Origin: Isoetes taiwanensis
Taxonomy: Eukaryota > Streptophyta > Lycopodiopsida > Isoetales > Isoetaceae
Assembly: GCA_021234155.1 (NCBI GenBank)
Contig: JAJEKV010000094.1
Location: forward strand, 312,284-376,283
Direction: 5' to 3'
DNA length: 64,000 nucleotides
Within the stretch, counting starts at the first letter, position 1. Each line of letters begins with the position of its first letter. The position numbers were made by a program, and so were the translations under genes. Of this stretch, positions 21,610 to 31,021 are shown piece after piece. Under the pieces are notes generated by a model, which worked only from the letters and a program-made list of their open reading frames with translations, was not told the origin of the DNA and searched no databases.

Positions 21610-21960
21610 CCATATAACTGCATCATCCAATGGCGTGGGAAGTAGTGTCTTTCTAGACTTCGCGAAGTCGAGAAAGGCGAAAAAAAGTTAAAATGCGACC
21701 ATTCTCATTAGAATATAAGTGCATCCAATCACACGGGAAGCATACAAATGGTTTAGATCCAGCGAGACAAGCGGTGCCTTTCTGTTCGCGTCGAGAAAAG
21801 GCCCAAAACAATGTACAACCATTATCATAATAGATTGTGGCTGCATCCGATCCTGACAAACAAACATACAAATGGTCTCATCAACGGGACAAGCATGCCT
21901 TTCTCGACTCGTTGGTCGAAATAAAAACTTCGATATACAAGTATATTCATTACAAAATGT
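21610..21960 (+). repeat. Three tandem units of about 120 bp, each with a palindrome B site
   Basis: Units start near 21615, 21721 and 21841, each with GCATCC(A/G)ATC and, in the last two, CATACAAATGGT and ACAAGC. Each unit carries one palindrome B: CTTTCTAGACTTCGCGAAGT with its mirror half at 21649-21676, CTTTCTGTTCGCGTCGAGAAA at about 21774, and CTTTCTCGACTCGTTGGTCG at about 21896. The palindrome was apparently amplified together with flanking sequence. Confidence 0.75.
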
Positions 21961-22039
21961 AGTACATTTGTTCATGTTTGTTTAAATATTCACTGGTTGA
22001 CTATCGGCGGCCGGTCACTCTTCTTGATCACCAAAATAT

Positions 22040-23204
22040 TTGCCGTCCATAGCTTTCATCATGCTCTGCTCTGGATCCGGGTTCCGTGAGGCTCGGATAG
22101 TTTCTAATCACATCGGCGACAAGAATGGCAAAGCGGGATTCGCCAAGCGGACAAAGTCGAAAGACAACCACCTATCCATCTCATACTCTTGGTCGATATA
22201 CCTTAGCAAGGATTGTATTTTCAGTTATGATAACACTTGTAGGCGAGTCGTCTATGATCGGCGTGTTGTGTTTGCCATAGTCCGGGAATTGCTCATAAAC
22301 CCTGTCCAACCTTTTCACCATAATATGCTTCCCCTTTGTGATGGCTTGGATCGAGGTAAACACATGCTTTCGACCCTTTTGTTTCCCAAGCGAACTTGAA
22401 CTTCAAAGCTGGAAGGCCGAGAACACCAAGAACATTGACAATATTTTCTTTTGCCATACAAGACCATATGGCCGCCGAATCCCCATTCGGGCACCATTCA
22501 ACAATTTCCTTTGCTCTAGCCTCGGATACCGCGATTTTATGCTTTCCGTTTTTTTCGGGATCTGCGAGGTGTTAAGCTCGAGGGGCGTCTTTATCGTGGT
22601 ATCTTTGCAGCTAATACTCCATTGGCGTCAAATATTACAAAAGCTTGGCGGGACCATCGGATCCGGTTGGAGTTTGGCTCGACCATATTTCGGTTCATCC
22701 GGGATCCATATCGCGGGATCATTATTTTTTCAGGTCCTTTCTTGCTGCCCGCAGTGTCTTGCTCTTGATTGTCTTTGGGGTTTGCATTGTCCTCCTTGCG
22801 ACTAGATACTGTCAATGATCCGGAGTTGTTGGCATCGATCTCCCTGAAATGATGAGAGATGTCAGAAAGAAAACGAGTTTTCTCGACTCGCGAGTCGAGA
22901 ATGGAAAAAAGTTAGTCCCAAAAGGTTTCTCGACTCGCGAGTCGAGAAACATCGAGAGAGAAAAGTGAAATCACCTCAATCTCAGATTCTCAATAATGTG
23001 TTCGGTAGCATTCTGGTCTAAACCTTCGACATTCTCGTCTCCGTCAGGTTTCTCTCCCTCGCTCCCAGCTTTGTCTTCGTCATCGTCGTCCTTACTGCTT
23101 CCATTTGTCTTCCTCCCTTTGAAATGCTCATGAAGCAGATCCAGGTATGACCGAATGTAGGTTTCATTCCATAAAGCATAAACAAGGTTTAAAATGAAAC
23201 GCAC
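22040..23204 (-). pseudogene. FCP1/NIF-like HAD phosphatase region, C-terminal part of the element 3 gene
   Basis: Blocks in order on the minus strand: an acidic linker KTNGSSKDDDDEDKAGSEGE (near 23110-23050); an intron-like gap with two palindrome B copies (22950-22880); FVIFDANGVLAAKI at 22636-22600, matching HAD motif I (Asp-x-Asp/Asn-Gly) of the NLI-interacting-factor group; EWCPNGDSAAIWSCMAKENI near 22515-22450, matching the family block with WSS--K-NV; and DRVYEQFPDYGKHNTPIIDD near 22310-22245 followed by SP, matching the NT--IDDSP block. A tail LRYIDQEYEMDRWL then SFDFVRLANPALPFLS follows. Members dephosphorylate phospho-Ser/Thr, for example on the RNA polymerase II tail. Motif I has N (family D/N) at its third position. 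Frameshifts between blocks suggest decay. Confidence 0.7.
22880..22948 (+). repeat. Palindrome cluster B, two perfect 22 bp copies
   Basis: Positions 22880-22901 and 22927-22948 are identical perfect 22 bp palindromes with the core TCTCGACTCGCGAGTCGAGA. They are 47 bp apart and lie in a likely intron of the HAD phosphatase gene, just as palindromes A and C lie in methyltransferase introns. Confidence 0.97.
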
Positions 23205-23210
23205 TTATTT
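23187..23210 (+). repeat. Left terminal inverted repeat of element 2
   Basis: Perfect inverted match to 34563-34586. It is followed at once by AAGAAGTGCGTTT, so that AAACGCACTT and AAGTGCGTTT form a 10 bp stem with a 7 base loop at 23197-23223. At the right end the second AAGTGCGTTT lies as a direct repeat instead. Confidence 0.93.
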
Positions 23211-23900
23211 AAGAAGTGCGTTTGAAAGATTCCTTTATAAAAATTGGAAACTTGAAAAAAATGGACAAAATAGGGAGCAAAATAGATTGTTGAGCAAATA
23301 GCATTCGAAATACCCCAAAAAAAGCAACATTTTTGAAGCCTTTTCATTTTTTAAAAGGGCAAAAAAAAAAAAGCTTGTTTTGAGGAGAAAGACATTACAT
23401 TTAAAAACTCATTAAGTATTTGTTGTTGAAAATAGAAGGAAATATAGTTTTGTGTTTTTGCAAGCTTAATATAAGTACTAAGAAAATCAAACATAGAAAA
23501 GAAAAAGAGTCTGAAAATCATGAATCAAAAAGAATTGTTCTAATTAAGCATTGTTGAAGAGAAAAAGTTTTTAGTTGAAATCTTCATCAAAATATATTAA
23601 AATTAAGTAACACATAGATTACAATGAAAGATAGTTTAAAATCTTTCTGCGTATAAATTTATCACGGAGGTGGCTCTTCCATCCACGGGGACTCTCTCTC
23701 CCCCCATAGATCGGTCTCTTTGCGAGGTTATAATAGCGAGACGCCCCTCGATTCCAATAGTGCAGTGCAGTGTTTCTCGGCTCGGGCACCACAGGCTCCA
23801 GATCGACGAACTCCACCTCCTCATTTCTTCTTCCGTATTAAGTGGAGGTTTGGATTTTGCAATATGTGCCTTTTACATCGCCGGCACCATTTTTGCTCCC
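23211..23900. other. A-rich left subterminal region of element 2
   Basis: AT-rich with runs such as GGGCAAAAAAAAAAAA near 23357. No coding blocks of the methyltransferase are recognised before about 23930. Opposed short open frames at 23619-23824 and 23670-23954 are overlapping and unassigned. Confidence 0.4.
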
Positions 23901-24385
23901 AATTCCTCGTTTTCATCGGAAAGGATTCACAAGAGCTTATCCTGGTCCCGATGAAACTTATTTTGTCGGTCTATGTCGGACGGAACAACATTAAGCCCCT
24001 TAAAAGGCAAACTCTTCAATGGTGCACGAGCGCAGAAAATCGTCTAAGATCCAGTCCCTGTGGCGAAAACCATCATATCAAATTATTTATAAGTCGCTGT
24101 GGCTTCTGATAATGGGACACCACAGCGCCTTGTCGCTGTGGGTCTCTTAATTTTTGCAAAACCGCCGGGAACTGAAACGCATTGCAGGGAGGAGTCTTTT
24201 CATTCTGCGTATTAAAGTGAACCATGGTTTTTGGCGTCAAAAAACCCATGTGAAAGTGCTCGAAACAACTTACTAGCGCGGACCACCACCATGACCCTTA
24301 ACGTTTGTTTTAAGCACCCGCTAAACACAACAATGAAATATTAGTAAAATAAAAACAAGGAAAATAAGTTAGCTCAGTAGTGTGG

Positions 24386-24544
24386 CGGTATAAATTTATA
24401 CCAGGGTTGCCTTGCGGTATAAATTTATACCAGGGTTGCCTTGCGGTATAAATTTATACCGCGGCTGCAAACCGTATAAATTTATACAGACATTGCCTTG
24501 CTATATAAATTTAAACCTTAGGGTTGTGGTATAAATTTATACCG
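24386..24544 (+). repeat. Palindrome C array, intron between the catalytic and QKP exons of copy 2
   Basis: Six copies of GGTATAAATTTATACC (some with one or two changes) at a period of about 31-33 bp. The first spacers are near-identical AGGGTTGCCTTGC. The full 16 bp palindrome predominates here. Confidence 0.95.
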
Positions 24545-25617
24545 TGGAGTTACTAAAAAGAAAAGCGTTAAATGTTAAGCTTACCAAATGGGTTTTCAAA
24601 GCGGCATTACAGGCGACTCCCATAGGTTTAAGCAGGACATTGTTTGTAGGTCCGAATGGAAAATGATGACCCTCCGGTTAGCGGATAAGGTGACTTCCTT
24701 CGGGCCTTCAAAAAGAGTGGACTTGCGATGCGTGAAAACCTCCCCTCGTCAAAAGCGGCTGTCGCTTAATTTTGAAACCATAGGGAATATCGCAATGCAT
24801 AATGTGAAGTTCTGCTTCTCCAAAAAGTGTCCCCACCTCGTCTGGATCACCCTCAACAACTCTTGTTTTGCAGTTTGACCAAACGTTGTAAATCTTTCAT
24901 AAGAAGTGTCAAAGGCGCTGGTGGCGACCTCCTTTCCATTGGATTGCCTTAAGTCTCCGCCTCTTCCTTGGCCCTCACGAACCAGGGTTTAAAAAATCCA
25001 AATGGAGCCCTTTTTCTTGTTACGTAAGAATATTGTGAGAAAGGCACAAACCGCAGAGGAACATATTTTTAGCAAAACTTACCCGACCACTAAAGTTAAC
25101 GGCGTGCTCTCTAATAATACTATCGATTGGGTACAACTTGGGTAGAAGCTTGCACTCCTCCGTCCTCAAGGTTTAGCTTTGCTTCATTAACTTCGGCCTG
25201 GCGGGGTAACAATGTCTTCGGCTGCAAAGAGAAACATGTTGTAAGACCGAGAAAAATGTAGAAGAAAAGGCGGCATTGCAAATGTGGCTTCGTCTTAGCT
25301 TCCTTGGCCATTTTGGTCTAATGTAAATTCCTTGGCCCGCGACTTTTCCAAAGGCGAACAAAATTTCTTTGCTTTTTAATCCACAATCGCTGCGTCCGGG
25401 TACAATGCTCATATTTTTACTTTTAATTCTCCACCCTTTTTGGTTTTTCCTATAGCGGGCTGGCTTGCTCTTTAAACTCACCATCTTGAACATACAAAAA
25501 ATTCTTTCTTGAAGATCCCACACACTGTAAATGGACAAACGCCATTAGTTTAGTGTTGCTTAAGCGTAAGAGAATATGTTGCGATCTACTTTCTAAATGC
25601 GCTGGTGTGTAGTCCGC

Positions 25618-25977
25618 GGTATAAATTTATCGCCGTCCACGGACCTGGTATAAATTTATCTGCGACTGAATCGCGGTATAAATTTTTCTGCCGTGCCTGG
25701 TCGTGATATAAATTTATCCGTGCCCATTTCTGATATAAATTTATCACCGTGCCCTCCACCGGTATAAATTTATCGCTACGACTAGGCCGCGGTATAAATT
25801 TATACGCGACTAGGGAGCGGTATAAATTTATCGCGTCTTGGGGCCAAGATATAAATTTATCCCGCTGACTATTAGTCAGCGGTATAAATTTATCTGCGTT
25901 CCGGAACTGCGATAAAATTTATCACCGTCCCTAGTCGCTGCATATAAATTATCTTGTACCCACGGTATAAATTTATC
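25618..25977 (+). repeat. Palindrome C array, 13 sites in a 360 bp intron of copy 2
   Basis: Thirteen sites at a spacing of about 25-32 bp, mostly in the 14 bp form GGTATAAATTTATC followed by GCG, TGCG or ACCG. The spacers are GC-rich and not conserved. The array fills the intron between the FRDG-equivalent and VWDLQE exons, the same intron that holds palindrome A at 16122 and 16185 in copy 1. Confidence 0.95.
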
Positions 25978-27030
25978 ACGAAGTGCAAGGCACTTGTAAC
26001 CACGCTAAACATACTACAAAACATAGAAAAGAAGCGACTTCTTGCTTGACCATCTCGAATGCCGGTGAAAGTAGTTATCGTGTTGCTTTTCGCCATAATG
26101 GGCTTCTTATCATAGTCATAGGAGGCGACACTTTCATCGCACCTTGGGCTTCTCAGCTCCTGCGGCTTGTTCTTTTGCTTTTTAAAATCCTCTCCATACA
26201 TTTGTTTAAATTCCACGTACTCACGATTGCATGAAAGCGGATCTTGTCTATTAAACTCATTTTTAATCTGAAGTCATTGTCGAGATTATGACTCCGCGGA
26301 ATGACTTTTGCTTCTTCATCTGTTACACCAACGTATATATGTGCTTCTCACGCTCTTCCACGCCGTTCACGGCTTTCCTCTTTTTGCTAGTTCTTTCCTT
26401 GCCTTGTAACTATGTGTGCCTCCAAGAACGTGGTATGTGTAATCTTCAAGTCGACCTTCTTGTAATCTTTTAGTTGGTTGCACTGACTCCTGTCCACCAT
26501 AACAACTAGTGGCGACACATGGGCATGAGGATTTCTTCTCATTCTTTGTTTCAGTATAGCCACATGTGCCGCATACAGCTTCCGGACCTGTAGCACTCTG
26601 ACCCCATCTTCATTTTTAGGTGGCCTCTTAATGGTGCTCAATGTCAAAGAAATAGTTTGCTTTAGCAGTTTAGTGTCATTCACCCGCTTGAGAATAGCAC
26701 TTGATTTATCTGCAGGCTTCACAACAATATCTGCTCCGGGCCTTCTGAAGAGCTTCTGTTGACTCCTCTATAGTCAAAGCCTTTGTGCCTCTAGATTTCT
26801 TTTTTGTAGGAGCCTGTGTATCTACTACGAGGGAATGCTTTCTACCCTTTCCCTTTGTTACCACTGGTTCCTCTTCCTCTTCTTCTTCTACTTCCTCGTC
26901 CTTCTCTTCAAACTCTTCGATAGGAGTCGGGTACCAGAGACCTTTGACCAACTTTGTTTCTTCGCAAAGCACAACTGACATTAAAATGTCCACTATATCC
27001 TGTAATGCAGGGTTAAGTTAGGAAGATGAC

Positions 27031-27044
27031 GGTATAAATTTATC
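27031..27044 (+). repeat. Single palindrome C site in the first intron of copy 2
   Basis: One GGTATAAATTTATC followed by GCG lies between the exon ending at 27057 and the exon starting at 26993, again in an intron. Confidence 0.85.
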
Positions 27045-28365
27045 GCGTAAAAGACACTAAACAATACTTACATGGCCACTCTTGTAATTGTCAGCCACGT
27101 ACTCTTGCACATCTTTGGGTTTGCACATGCTTATTCGAAGCATTTTACTTTCAAGAACGTAGAAGACTTCCCCCTTGTCATGCATGCACTTCATTAAGAT
27201 TTCATCATCGACCTCTGTAGCAATAAGGTTGACAATTTGTGGTGGGGTAATAATCGTCACTCTTGTACTTGCCCTTCCCGATTGATGACACAAGTAAAGG
27301 TGCGCCTCGATGGGTTTGCTCTCTCTTGCACCCATTTGGGCGTACCACATCCGGTTTCGGTTCGTATGTGCGTGGCTCTATTGGTGCGACCTTTGATGGT
27401 GGCCCTTGTTTACAAACGATCTTGGGGCTGGAAAAAGCATAAAGAGGCCATTTTTATGCAAGAAACAGAACCTTTTTCGACCTTTTGTACCATAAAAACA
27501 GTAAAAATAGAGGCGAAAAGAGCATAAAATCTACACTAAATTATCACTTTACTAGTTACGGTGCCCAGCGTTGCTGGGCATAATTGGTAACCTGCAAATG
27601 TTGAAAACTTGCTCGGCATAATTTGGCAACTTGTAAATGTTGGAAACTTGCCTTGTTGGGAGCATATTTTATGTTGTCTTTAATTTGTGTCCCAACTTAT
27701 TTCTCGAGCTTATTCAACGAACATTTTTCACCTAACTATTTGCATGTCTTTTAATTCATTAGCAACATAAACATACTTATTAACACTACTTGATGCAATC
27801 GAAGGGCCCTTTGGGCATCTCCAAGTGTTTGTTTATTGGGTATCAACACTTAAAAACATCATCAAAGATGTTTCTTTGAAACAACTATTGTATATGCAAG
27901 GATGGTTTTTTTAACAACTATTTATATTTGTACATGCAATAACTATCTTTGACATCGTTTTTGCACAATATTCCATGTCATTCTAGCTTTGTTACATGAA
28001 CTTGGAGTCTCTCTTATAATGTTTGTTCTCCTAACAATTCAATATAGTGTCTATTTTCTACATATATTCCTATTAGGGGATTAACATTTTACAGTTGACA
28101 AAAATATGAATTACAAAAAATATGAATTACACTTCTGGCATAGGCCAATGCCGATAATAATTTTACTCTATGGAAAGACCTACTAATCTGCTTATTTTAT
28201 GGAGTGCATGTAGATCTAGACAAATACGTTGCAAGTTTAGCCCATAGTTTAGCCCATCTTTTTCTGTAACATGTCTATGCCTTGCAATTTTGTAAGCTTT
28301 ATACATGATACAACAAATTGACACTGCAAGGCACCTTTGGGTTAGTTCAAATCTCTGTTTCTTCA

Positions 28366-28425
28366 TACATGCCCTCTCACATTGGGCAATGCCATTACAT
28401 GCCCTCTCACATTGGGCAATGCCAT
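28366..28425 (+). repeat. Perfect 30 bp tandem duplication
   Basis: Two adjacent identical copies of a unit that begins ACATGCCCTCTCACATTGGG, within Helitron 2. The perfect identity points to a recent slippage event. Confidence 0.9.
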
Positions 28426-28776
28426 TGCAGAATATGACATATACCAGGGACATCTAGACAACTGTGTTTTGCTGCTATTGTAGAGGGTAAATACTGTAAG
28501 TGGGATTGAAACTCCTTATCCAATGAAGCTAAATATGTTAAAACGCTGGCAAAGCCTGACATGCTTCAATAAAAGGTATATGTTAGAAAGTGAACTTTTA
28601 TGCTATCTTACATGTTTGAATATAAGCTACGCAAACCAAATCCAAAGCAAATAAACAGATCCTTTTTTGAAACCAAAAGATTTTTTGCTTCATCAAAAAA
28701 CATGTCCCCTCCCATGCATGTTCTGAGGGAAGGCTGAACATGTGGCCAGTTTGAAGACTGTTGCAGAAATTCACAA

Positions 28777-29933
28777 TCATATACCAGCAAATTCAATAAA
28801 AAAACAACTGATGCGAATTTTCCTAACCAGGCTTTGTGCACTTAAACTTCTTGAAAATGCATGGTCACCACCAGCTCCACAGTTGCGAGGGCTGGTCCCT
28901 GGCGTGCTCCCTGAAGATGTTGCACACTGCTCTAGAACTGGATCCAGCATATGGCCTCTTGTTTCTGAAACCAAGTCCTGGTTGGCAGTAGAAGAACTTG
29001 GTGACTCCACCTCTAATTCTGCTATGGAGCTAGCAGCATCTGAGCAGGTTGGAACACCTCCTGACTGAGTGGTACCTCGAGATGCCTTGGCTGTAAACAT
29101 GTACTTTATTCCTTAGTGTTTTAAACCTTATACTTCTGTCACATGTCAGAATATGAATTTTCCATTGGAAATTCACCTGATGCAGACATATATAGCAGGA
29201 TAATAGAATCCAGCGGAAGCTCTTCACAAGCAGTAGCTAAGACCTGTGAATGGAAAAGATATAATCCATCAAGAAATGGAAAGTAAAACAGCAAAGCATC
29301 TAACCAAAATAGGGTCTTACCAATAATAACCTCGGTATACTTGAACGATAGAGAATATGCTTTTCAGAATTTGGTGGCAAAGTGGGATCCTTTATTTCAT
29401 CGACAATGTTTGTTCTTTGAAGTGTCATTTCAGGCAAATAATTTTGAGCATTCTCTGGAGACTTTGAGCAGATAAAATCAGGATGCAGATAGCTAGAGCA
29501 GATAGTTGAAGATTTGCCCTTTTGCAACATAGATCTAGAGCAGGATGGACGGTTTCCAGATGCGATAGAGACTTCAGAGCTTGGATTTGGAAGCCGATGG
29601 CTTCTTACATTGTCACTGGTTAGTAAAAGGAAAATAGATGCCATCTAACCTTTGTAAAGAGGAAATAGGCTTGAGTGCTACAGCCGCAACCGGCATAGCT
29701 AAAGCGCGGGGACGCCCAACAAAACCCTGCACAGAAGAGGGGGGCTGAACCTGATGGGTTGGATCTGACCATCGGATTGCTACAGGCCATTCTTTGCTTT
29801 GGTGTTGTATGTCAAGCTCTATAGAATATCTTGCCAGAGATCCAACGACCTCTTCTGAGCCTTCGATTTTTAGGAGTTCCAGATGCATCTTGCTTGTAAC
29901 GCTCCCTTCAGCAGGGAGTTCTATTGCGGGCAA
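28777..29933 (-). pseudogene. Captured host-gene pieces in Helitron 2, unknown family
   Basis: Three minus-strand stretches look coding. 29933-29640 has LPAEGSVTSKMHLELLKIEG, then EEVVGSLARYSIELDIQHQS and WSDPTHQ. 29644-29300 has NVRSHRLPNPSSEV and SSYLHPDFICSKSPE. 29100-28777 is Ser/Gly-rich. The first two are joined by a 35 base segment that starts GTTAGA and ends TACTAACCAG, with intron-like borders but too short for a normal plant intron. I read it as exons of one host gene carried by the Helitron. I cannot name the gene. Confidence 0.45.
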
Positions 29934-30141
29934 GCCCTAAAAATCCTGACCAGTCGAAATTACTAAGATGGATCCCAGCCATCCAATCTAGGGCTGGATC
30001 CAAATCCAGGAATTACAGCAAAACATTATAATATAAAATTTGTGTTATTTAGGCTTAAAACGCAAGAATATTACTGAAATATTAAGGTTTGCGACACTTC
30101 TTCAAGCACTAGACACCAAGATTCCAAAATGGTTCTGGATC

Positions 30142-31014
30142 GGTATAAATTTATCTGCTGAGACGAAATGGTATAAATTTATCTGCGAACCATACGCTTC
30201 TGATCGGTATAAATTTATACCGCGGTGCTTTCGGCGGTATAAATTTATCTGGATGTTCGAGACACGCGATCGGTATAAATTTATCTGCAAGAATTTTCGG
30301 GTATAAATTATACCGATTGGTCTGGACCGGTATAAATTTATACCGCCGAGCACTGCTTGTTACTTTTATCCGATTCAGAGAATTATATCGGTATAAATTT
30401 ATATCGATCGCGTGTTCGAACAGGCGGTATAAATTTATCTCTGGCTGATTATGAAGCCCGGTATAAATTTATACCCATTCAGTAACCATATCGGTACTCA
30501 ATTTATACCGAAGCGTGGTGAACGCAGATAAATTTATACCGCTAGATTCGAGCGGTATAAATTTATACCGATCGAGAACCATATCGGTATAAATTTATAC
30601 CGCAGCCGCCACACTCCAGCGGGTGATTAAAACAAAAGAGAAACTAGAACAATGCGGGTAGTAGACTTCACGCGGCCATGACCCGATAGACCCGCTGCGT
30701 ATAGGCGTTCGCCCAGCAAATAGGGGGTATAAAGCGCCTGCTTGGCGCCGACTCCGGTGGAAATATATATAGAAATAGAGGTGGTGGGCGCTGGCTTAAG
30801 TACCTCTCGCTAAGTGCGCTTCATATAGCTTCTCCATAAAGTTTTCAATACAAGTGTCAATGCGTGAGTTTTAGGTATAAATTTATCTCCTTTCGTTCTA
30901 TGTTGCCCTCCTCAGTATAAATTTATACCATCTCAGGTATAAATTTATCTCTAATCTGCGCCTTAAGTTTTTCTTCCCTGTATAAATTTATACCAACTCT
31001 AATATAAATTTATC
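30142..31014 (+). repeat. Palindrome C array in the divergent intergenic region of element 2
   Basis: About 14 sites lie in 30142-30602 and five more in 30873-31014. They mix the full 16 bp palindrome GGTATAAATTTATACC with the 14 bp form in both orientations. The last site ends a few bases before the ATG of the plus-strand gene at 31022, so the array overlaps the likely promoter and leader. A TATA-like TATATATAG lies near 30765. Confidence 0.95.
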
Positions 31015-31021
31015 TTACCGT

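Larger units (their letters stand above)
23930..27350 (-). pseudogene. ParB-like / beta-class DNA methyltransferase fusion, copy 2 (element 2)
   Basis: Read from 27350 leftward: an N-terminal exon (27350-27057), then an exon with acidic EEEE and Lys-rich stretches (26993-26706), then ParB-like blocks LQVRKLYAAHV and NPHAHVSPLVVMVD (near 26580-26500), and HVLGGTHSYKARKEL (26432-26385), against YVLGGNHSFKARQQL in copy 1. Next come VTDEEAKV and LDNDFRLKMSL-IDKIRF (near 26325-26240), YGEDFKK (near 26195), VWDLQERIF (near 25520), CDIPYGFKIK (24797-24768), RRVIIFHSDLQ (near 24700), NAFQFPAVLQKL (near 24160), SHYQKPQRLI (24117-24088) and DWILDDF (24057-24037). These align block by block with copy 1, and the catalytic DIPYGFKI is identical. 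The SAM motif is damaged here (DDFLRSC for DAFSGSG), and frameshifts and stops are frequent. The introns hold palindrome C. Confidence 0.85.
27552..30038 (-). mobile_element. Helitron 2 (non-autonomous, 2487 bp), inside element 2
   Basis: The 3' end on the minus strand is hairpin GCCCAGC-aac-GCTGGGC (27579-27563), a spacer, then CTAG at 27555-27552, flanked by A. The 5' end near 30038 reads TTTTATATTATAATGTTTT; the family starts TCCTATATTATAA, so the first bases have changed. CAGCCCTAG near 30000 is shared with Helitrons 1 and 3. It separates the methyltransferase N-terminal exon from its palindrome array. A 30 bp tandem duplication lies at 28366-28425. Captured coding pieces are listed separately. 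Confidence 0.82.

Noticed and set aside
24386..25977. Regular repeat-spacer arrays that look like CRISPR
   Set aside because: The repeats are short palindromes in introns of a eukaryotic gene, spacers are partly repeated or GC-rich linkers, and no cas genes are present.
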